From Chloroflexota bacterium (GTDB taxonomy: Bacteria; Chloroflexota; Dehalococcoidia; Lucifugimonadales; Australimonadaceae): a stretch of 38,302 nucleotides of DNA. Each line of letters opens with the position of its first letter. The first letter of the stretch is position 1. The stretch lies in NCBI GenBank assembly GCA_027618515.1, contig JAQCEV010000017.1, forward strand, positions 1-38,302, given 5' to 3'. Below, piece after piece: positions 33,426 through 38,302 of this stretch. The notes beneath the pieces are model-generated. The model ran no database searches. It was not told the origin of the DNA and worked only from the letters and a program-made list of their open reading frames with translations. Made by a program: the position numbers and the translations under genes.

Positions 33426-35234
33426 ATGCAGAACTCGCCGACAAACGCCTATAGGCTGAAAAGCCCGCGGATCACCCGGGGCCATTTCATTATGGCCGGG
33501 GTTCTCGCGATCCTGGGGTTTTACCTGATCTGGCCAATAATGCTGTTGCTCATCAACAGCTTCAATACGGCGCCAGACTCGCTAGTCGGTGATCCGATCT
33601 GGGGTTTGGATAACTGGAAGAACGCGTGGTCCGAGCCGGGGCTGCTCAAATCGCTGTTCAACAGCATCATGATCTGGTCCTTCGTGGTGGGCATCAGCTT
33701 CCCCATCTCTGTGTTGATCGCGTGGACGCTAGCGCGGACGAACATCCCTCACTCCCATACCATCGAATTCCTTTTCTGGATCTCGTTCATGATGCCGGGG
33801 ATATCTACGACCATCGCGTGGATCACCCTTATGGACCCAGACATCGGGTTCCTGAACACGCTCATCGAGAAGTTACCGTTCGTCGACCAGGGCCCGTTCA
33901 ACATATTCAGTGTGGCAGGGATCGTTTGGGCCCACATCATGGCGAGCGGAATCTCCATCAAGGTGATGCTCCTGACCCCAGCGTTCCGCAACATGGACGC
34001 TAGCCTCGAGGAGGCCGCTCGGGTCAGCGGAGCGTCGAACTTACGAGCGATGTTGCGCGTGACGCTACCGCTGATGATCTCGCCGATGGCCCTAGTGTTC
34101 GCGCTCCAACTGCTGCGTATCTTCCAGTCGTTTGAGACGGAACTGTTGCTGGGGACACCGATCAATTTCTACGTGTACTCGACGAAGATTTTTGCGCTGA
34201 TCCGTCAAGACATCCCGCAGTACGGCGAGGCAACCGTGCTCGCTAGCCTGACGTTGTTGATCATCGGGGCGATCATCCCCATTCAGCGCTGGATCATCCA
34301 ACGCAAGCGGTACACGACGATCACAGGGAGCTTCAAGCCTGGCTTGATCGACCTCGGCAAGTGGCGCTGGGTGATCTTCGGGACGCTGCTCACGTTGCTT
34401 ACGCTGCTTACGCTGGGCCCGGTGCTCGTACTCATGGCGGGTAGCTTCATGACACGCATGGGGTACTTCCAGATCAACGATGTTTGGACCACGACCCACT
34501 GGGGAGCGGTGCTTTCGGACAATTTGTTCCGGAAGGCACTGACCACAACAATCTTGTTGGCGACCACCTCGGCGCTTGTGAGTCCGATCATCTTTTCGTT
34601 GATCGCCTACATCCTGGTGCGCACCCAGTTGCCTGGCCGATGGGCTCTTGATCTGGTCATCTGGGGGTCAGGCGCGGTTCCTGGGATATTGTCAGGACTT
34701 GGCTTGCTCTGGCTGTTTTTGGGGACGCCGTTCCTCAACTGGATGTACGGAACGATCTACGCGCTGTTGCTAGTGGTCGCGATCCAGGGTAATACGACTG
34801 GCACCAACATCATGAAGGGTGTGTTCATCCAGGTCGGGTCGGACATGGAGGAGGCCGCTCGCGTTTCAGGCGCAGGCTTCTTCCGTACCTACTTCAGGAT
34901 CTGGATACCGTTGCTCATGCCATCGTTGATCCTGCTGGGCACAATGAATTTCGTAGTCGCCGCAGGCACAACCAGCAGCATCATCCTCATCGCGTCCCGA
35001 GGTACCATGACCCTGTCCTTGCTCGCGCTGGAGTTCGCTGATCCGTCGGTTGGACTACGGGAAGAGGCAAGCATCGTTGGCTTGTTCATCATGGCCATGA
35101 CGGTGGGCATCGCAAGCGTGGCGCGGGCCTTTGGACTGAAGCTTGGTATCCGACACGAGCAGCGAAGAAAAGAAGTCGCTGCGGCCCGGGCTGATGCTCA
35201 GCCTCTGGGGGTGCCGGACCCTGCAGCCGGATAG
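33426..35234 (+). CDS. ABC transporter permease, two fused membrane domains (FbpB-like)
   Basis: A 602-residue inner-membrane protein with about 12 hydrophobic segments. It contains two permease halves, each with the EAA loop that contacts the ATPase: 'LEEAARVSGASNLRAMLRVTLPL' begins near residue 193 (L-E-E-A-A-R-V-S-G) and 'MEEAARVSGAGFFRTYFRI' near residue 475. This two-in-one layout is typical of FbpB-type iron permeases. It follows the binding protein in an apparent operon. No ATPase gene follows: the next gene is a cupin. The ATPase must be encoded elsewhere or shared. The ribosome binding site before ATG 33426 is weak. Confidence 0.92.
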   Translation: MQNSPTNAYRLKSPRITRGHFIMAGVLAILGFYLIWPIMLLLINSFNTAPDSLVGDPIWGLDNWKNAWSEPGLLKSLFNSIMIWSFVVGISFPISVLIAWTLARTNIPHSHTIEFLFWISFMMPGISTTIAWITLMDPDIGFLNTLIEKLPFVDQGPFNIFSVAGIVWAHIMASGISIKVMLLTPAFRNMDASLEEAARVSGASNLRAMLRVTLPLMISPMALVFALQLLRIFQSFETELLLGTPINFYVYSTKIFALIRQDIPQYGEATVLASLTLLIIGAIIPIQRWIIQRKRYTTITGSFKPGLIDLGKWRWVIFGTLLTLLTLLTLGPVLVLMAGSFMTRMGYFQINDVWTTTHWGAVLSDNLFRKALTTTILLATTSALVSPIIFSLIAYILVRTQLPGRWALDLVIWGSGAVPGILSGLGLLWLFLGTPFLNWMYGTIYALLLVVAIQGNTTGTNIMKGVFIQVGSDMEEAARVSGAGFFRTYFRIWIPLLMPSLILLGTMNFVVAAGTTSSIILIASRGTMTLSLLALEFADPSVGLREEASIVGLFIMAMTVGIASVARAFGLKLGIRHEQRRKEVAAARADAQPLGVPDPAAG

Positions 35235-35310
35235 ACGACGAGACTTCGTCCACGATCTACGATCAAGCTCTTGAATCAAATACACGGCGTCACACGCTCG
35301 GAGGTTACTC

Positions 35311-36429
35311 ATGGCAGACGAACGCATAGAGACTTGGAAGCTAACTCCCTTCGAACGGTGGGTGCGTTCCGAAGAACTTCAGGTGATCACGACCCACACG
35401 GTGTTCGATGTCTACAACGAGCCGCTGTCTCCGTGGAAACGCGCCGGAGTCGATGCTGCGTTGCTGGATCTGACGCACTATCCGGTGCCAGGCCGCACCA
35501 TCACCAACAACACTGGCATCCGCTACCTGGCGGAGATCCCGCCAGGAGGCACATTCAACGCTGAGAAGCATATGTACGAGGAAATCTTCTACGTCGCGAA
35601 GGGCCGCGGTGCCACGACGGTGTGGCAGGAGGGCGGCGCGAAGCAGACGTTTGAGTGGCACGAAGATAGCGTGTTCGCGATCCCGATGAACGCATGGCAC
35701 GAGCATTACAACGCAAGCGGAACTGACCCGGTGCGCTTGTACGCGGCAACGAATATGCCGACCGTGTTCAATCTGTACGACAGTGAAGATTTCGTCTTCA
35801 ACTGCAATACGGTCTTTGAGAACCGGTTCAGCGCGTCAGACGATGGTTACTTCAGTGCGAACGCGAATCGCTTGGGGGATCGGCTGATGGAGGCCAATTT
35901 CATCCCGAGCGTGACGGCCATGGCGCTCGATCAGTGGAACTACCGAGGCCCCAGCACGAATATGCATATCCTGATGGCGGGCGGGCGGATCATCTGCCAC
36001 CTGTCAGAATTCCCGGCAGGGTCCTACAAGAAAGGCCATGGTTTCGGGACTGGCGACATGGTGACGCCCGCTGATGGTCAGGCCAACGATACGAGTTATA
36101 TGTTCCTGAGCGGCGATGGCTACGACCTCCAATGGCCTCCTGGAACCTACCCGGGCCCCGGAGTTGAGCCGCAGCGGTTCGACTTCAAACGAGGATCGCT
36201 GATGTCGAACGGTAATGGGGGTCACCAGCACTTCAACGCTAGCAACGAGACGGCGCGCTACTTGGTGTTCCGGCAGGGGAACCCTGCGTTCGCAGGCCGC
36301 GGCATGAAGGCTGGCCAAGGCTCCAACCAGATCGAGTACGAGGACGAGGATCCGTCGGTGCGCGCGATGTTCGAGGCCGTGTGCGCTGAGCGTGACGTTG
36401 AGGTAACGCTCGCAGACGCTGGGGACTAG
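35311..36429 (+). CDS. Bicupin domain protein
   Basis: A 372-residue protein with two cupin barrels. The first shows 'PPGGTFNAEKHMYEEIFYVAKGRG' (first motif G-x5-H-x3-E-E, here H-M-Y-E-E) followed by 'IPMNAWHEHYN'. The second has 'LSEFPAGSYKKGHGFGTGD', the region with the first His, and 'GGHQHFNASNETARYLVF'. This architecture resembles gentisate 1,2-dioxygenase and other bicupin oxygenases, but by eye the full metal-binding set is not canonical, so the function is open. GGAGG lies 7 nt before the ATG. It is 76 nt downstream of the permease and may be co-transcribed, perhaps acting on the imported compound. Confidence 0.82.
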   Translation: MADERIETWKLTPFERWVRSEELQVITTHTVFDVYNEPLSPWKRAGVDAALLDLTHYPVPGRTITNNTGIRYLAEIPPGGTFNAEKHMYEEIFYVAKGRGATTVWQEGGAKQTFEWHEDSVFAIPMNAWHEHYNASGTDPVRLYAATNMPTVFNLYDSEDFVFNCNTVFENRFSASDDGYFSANANRLGDRLMEANFIPSVTAMALDQWNYRGPSTNMHILMAGGRIICHLSEFPAGSYKKGHGFGTGDMVTPADGQANDTSYMFLSGDGYDLQWPPGTYPGPGVEPQRFDFKRGSLMSNGNGGHQHFNASNETARYLVFRQGNPAFAGRGMKAGQGSNQIEYEDEDPSVRAMFEAVCAERDVEVTLADAGD

Positions 36430-36450
36430 CCCCCAACTGTCACGTGAATC

Positions 36451-36487
36451 AACGCGCCCTCGTAGGGCCAAGCAACCATGGCGCGTT
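36451..36487 (+). terminator. Hairpin downstream of the bicupin gene
   Basis: AACGCGCC (36451-36458) pairs with GGCGCGTT (36480-36487) around a 21-nt loop, followed by TGC. It is a plausible but weak terminator, about 20 nt after the stop. Confidence 0.4.
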
Positions 36488-36560
36488 TGCTATCACTCGG
36501 CCTCATGAGCGATTCCAGGCGCCCACTGCCGCCAAAGGCTGAGCCGGAGCGGGCCTCGTC

Positions 36561-36602
36561 ATGAAGCGCTACGATTAGCGGAGGCCAATCGTGGCGCTTC
36601 AT
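36561..36602 (+). promoter_or_regulatory. 16-bp hairpin enclosing ribosome binding site and start codon
   Basis: The arm 36561-36576 (ATGAAGCGCTACGATT) is complementary, with one G-U, to 36587-36602. The 10-nt loop (36577-36586) contains GGAGG, and the GTG start at 36591 lies in the 3' arm. Folded RNA would bury the start codon. Confidence 0.65.
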
Positions 36603-38302
36603 TCTGTAGGCTCTTTACGCTTGATCACGGCTTCGATTTCCACCCAACCGATAACGGCCACGAAGCCGACTCTGACGTTCTTGGCGCGCGCTATCGAAGC
36701 GACGTGGCTGGCTGGCGCGTTCTTGATCCCCGTCACGGTGATGCATGAGAACTTCATGTTGGGCTACGTGCAGATGCCCAAGGTGTTCTTGCTGCGGTCG
36801 CTCGCGTTGCTGCTCGTAGCGCTGGTCTCGTTAGAATGGGCGCTCTCGGGCCCCCAACGCGACGCGGCCGGAGATGACGACTCAAGCCGCTGGAAGAAAC
36901 GGTGGGCTCGCACGCAAGCCCATCCGGCGCGGTTGATTTTGTTGGCGACGGCCACGGTATTGGCAGCCAACGTTATCTCCATGCTGCTGTCGCCGCTTCG
37001 CACGGTCTCGTTCGGGGGCAACAACCCAGGCTTGGACACGTACGGCCTCTACAGCGTGCTGGCGTATCTGGTTTTCTTCGCGGTTGTTGCGCCGGGGCCA
37101 GGTCGGATGCGTTCTGTGGACACTAACCGCTGCTCCAGCCTTGGTCAGCGTTTATGGGATAGCTCAGCATCTTGGCTTTGATCCGCTCAAGGACGTGGTC
37201 GGTCGCCCACCGCGCCCGGAAATGACCTTCGGCAACCCTATATTCGCGGCGGCCTACCTGATCATGACCATGCCCCTGACCGTTGCCGCACTGATGATGC
37301 ATCGCGGGCGGATGTCCACCGTTGCCGAAGTCGCGTTGGGTGGCGGACTGCTCGCAGCTCCGCTGACCGCCGTGATTCTCACCCTCAGTCGCGGGCCGTG
37401 GGTCGGAGGCTCTGCGGGAATCGTCGTGTTCTTGATAGGTATCACCTGGCTGTACGGGTGGCGCGAGGCACGACGACCAGCAGGAATGATTGCGATAGCG
37501 GCAGCGATTCTCCTGGTCGTAGGTCTCTTACCTGTGGCGAACACCCCTGCGGTTAGCCTCTCGACGCTCGTTGGCCGGATCACCTCGATCGGTCCGGCGC
37601 TATCGGGCGGAGTCTCCGATCGGGCGGCCATCTGGCAGGGAGGCTGGCAGGCTGCGACGGGGACTGGGTGGGTGGACACCGCACGGTTTCCTGAACTGCC
37701 CGGCCTCACGGTTCCGATCCTACGGCCCCTCATCGGCCACGGTCAGGACACGTTCGGGTACGCCTTCACAGCGGCTGGTGGAACCACATCCACGTCTGCG
37801 CTGCCATCGCACGCGCACAACTTTCTCCTTCACACGGCGGTGGAGCTTGGCGCCCTAGGCGTGGCGGCTTTCGTGTTCTTGTTCGTGTCGTTGATGGTCG
37901 TGCTCATACGCCTCCTGTACCACTCCAAGCAGAAGAACGCCCCCTACTGGTTCAACTACCTAGTGGTAGCACTCATCGCGGTGGTGGTCTCCCGCGGTAT
38001 CGAGCAGATGTCGGGGAAGGCACAAATCTCAGATCTCCACCTGATGTGGATATTGGCAGCGGTCGTTGTCGCGCTACCGACCCTGATTTCCAGCGTGTCG
38101 ACGGATCGCACATCAACCTTAGGTGGCAGTGGCGAGCGCAGAGCCAACCGGAGGCCAGCACGTCGGAGTTCCGTAGCCCGCACGGGTTTCAGTTCTTGGG
38201 CTCCCGCATCGATGAGCCGGTGGGCGGTGGCCGGAACAGTGATCGTAAGAGGTGGCTCCGGAAAACTGAACAGTGGGGATAAGTGGATTCCCTGCTCCGG
38301 TC
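36591..38302 (+). pseudogene. O-antigen ligase (Wzy_C)-like membrane protein, frameshifted, 3' end outside window
   Basis: A multi-spanning membrane protein of the O-antigen ligase/polymerase family. The first frame (GTG 36591, GGAGG 6 nt upstream) encodes several membrane segments, then goes out of homology after 'FFAVVAPGPG' and stops at 37181. The +1 frame picks up from about 37114 with 'ALVSVYGIAQHLGFDP', 'RPPRPEMTFGNPIFAAAYL', 'LTLSRGPWVGG', and 'PSHAHNFLLHTAVELGALG', typical of the family's large periplasmic loop and following helices. It stays open to the window end. One extra base near 37090-37113, perhaps in GGGG at 37094-37097, explains this. It may be a true mutation or a sequencing error. 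Confidence 0.78.

Noticed and set aside
1-38302. CRISPR array, insertion sequence, prophage or integron
   Set aside because: No regularly spaced repeats, transposase, integrase or phage genes were seen on either strand.

Overview
The window is about 38 kb of moderately GC-rich bacterial DNA with densely packed genes on both strands. It holds no rRNA, no convincing tRNA, no CRISPR array and no transposase. The gene content is typical of oligotrophic, mostly marine Chloroflexota of the SAR202 / Dehalococcoidia type: Rieske ring-hydroxylating oxygenases, a luciferase-like flavin monooxygenase, several ACMSD-type amidohydrolases, tripartite tricarboxylate (TTT) uptake genes, a VOC protein, and lipoproteins with a Thr-Pro-rich linker after the lipobox. 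That taxonomic placement is inference; no marker gene is present.

Layout. 1-3720 (minus): a TTT module made of a TctC-type binding lipoprotein and a TctA-TctB fusion, with the start of a second, nearly identical TctC lipoprotein at the left edge, so the module is at least partly duplicated. 3971-9535: flavin monooxygenase, Rieske oxygenase, a DNRLRE-repeat lipoprotein, a Rid-family protein and a signal-less Peripla_BP_6 protein. 9539-11277 (minus): SDR, SEC-C mini-protein, cysteine-free IscA-like protein and universal stress protein, probably one operon. 11413-13244: methyltransferase and FAD oxidoreductase. 13257-16594 (minus): GH15 enzyme and glucose-6-phosphate dehydrogenase. 16758-19866: two tandem MFS paralogues and a lipoprotein, all joined by 4-nt overlaps. 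19898-21011: the C-terminal part of a Rieske oxygenase and the C-terminal part of an amidohydrolase abut head to head, both lacking their 5' ends. 21148-22440: an intact Rieske oxygenase. 22593-23117: a peroxiredoxin-like gene. 23123-26636 (minus): MFS, amidohydrolase and 2-hydroxyacid dehydrogenase. 26763-31891: alpha/beta hydrolase, VPS62-like membrane protein, TIGR03086 protein, amidohydrolase, VOC protein. 32103-36429: an ABC binding protein, a fused permease and a bicupin. 36591-end: a frameshifted O-antigen-ligase-like gene that runs off the window.

The most notable feature is the peroxiredoxin-like gene at 22593-23117. Its reading frame is interrupted by a single TGA exactly at the redox-active cysteine of a CPYC motif, giving U-P-Y-C. 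A hairpin with a G-containing apical loop begins just after the TGA, with the loop 16 nt downstream, as expected of a bacterial SECIS. This is best read as a selenoprotein. Conventional gene calling would report only the C-terminal fragment.

Other points of interest are the double-truncation junction near 20366, the conserved but covarying palindrome upstream of both TctC copies, hairpins between binding-protein and permease genes in both transport systems, and a 16-bp hairpin that encloses the ribosome binding site and start codon of the last gene. Overall the genes fit uptake and oxidative breakdown of diverse organic compounds, plus redox and stress functions.
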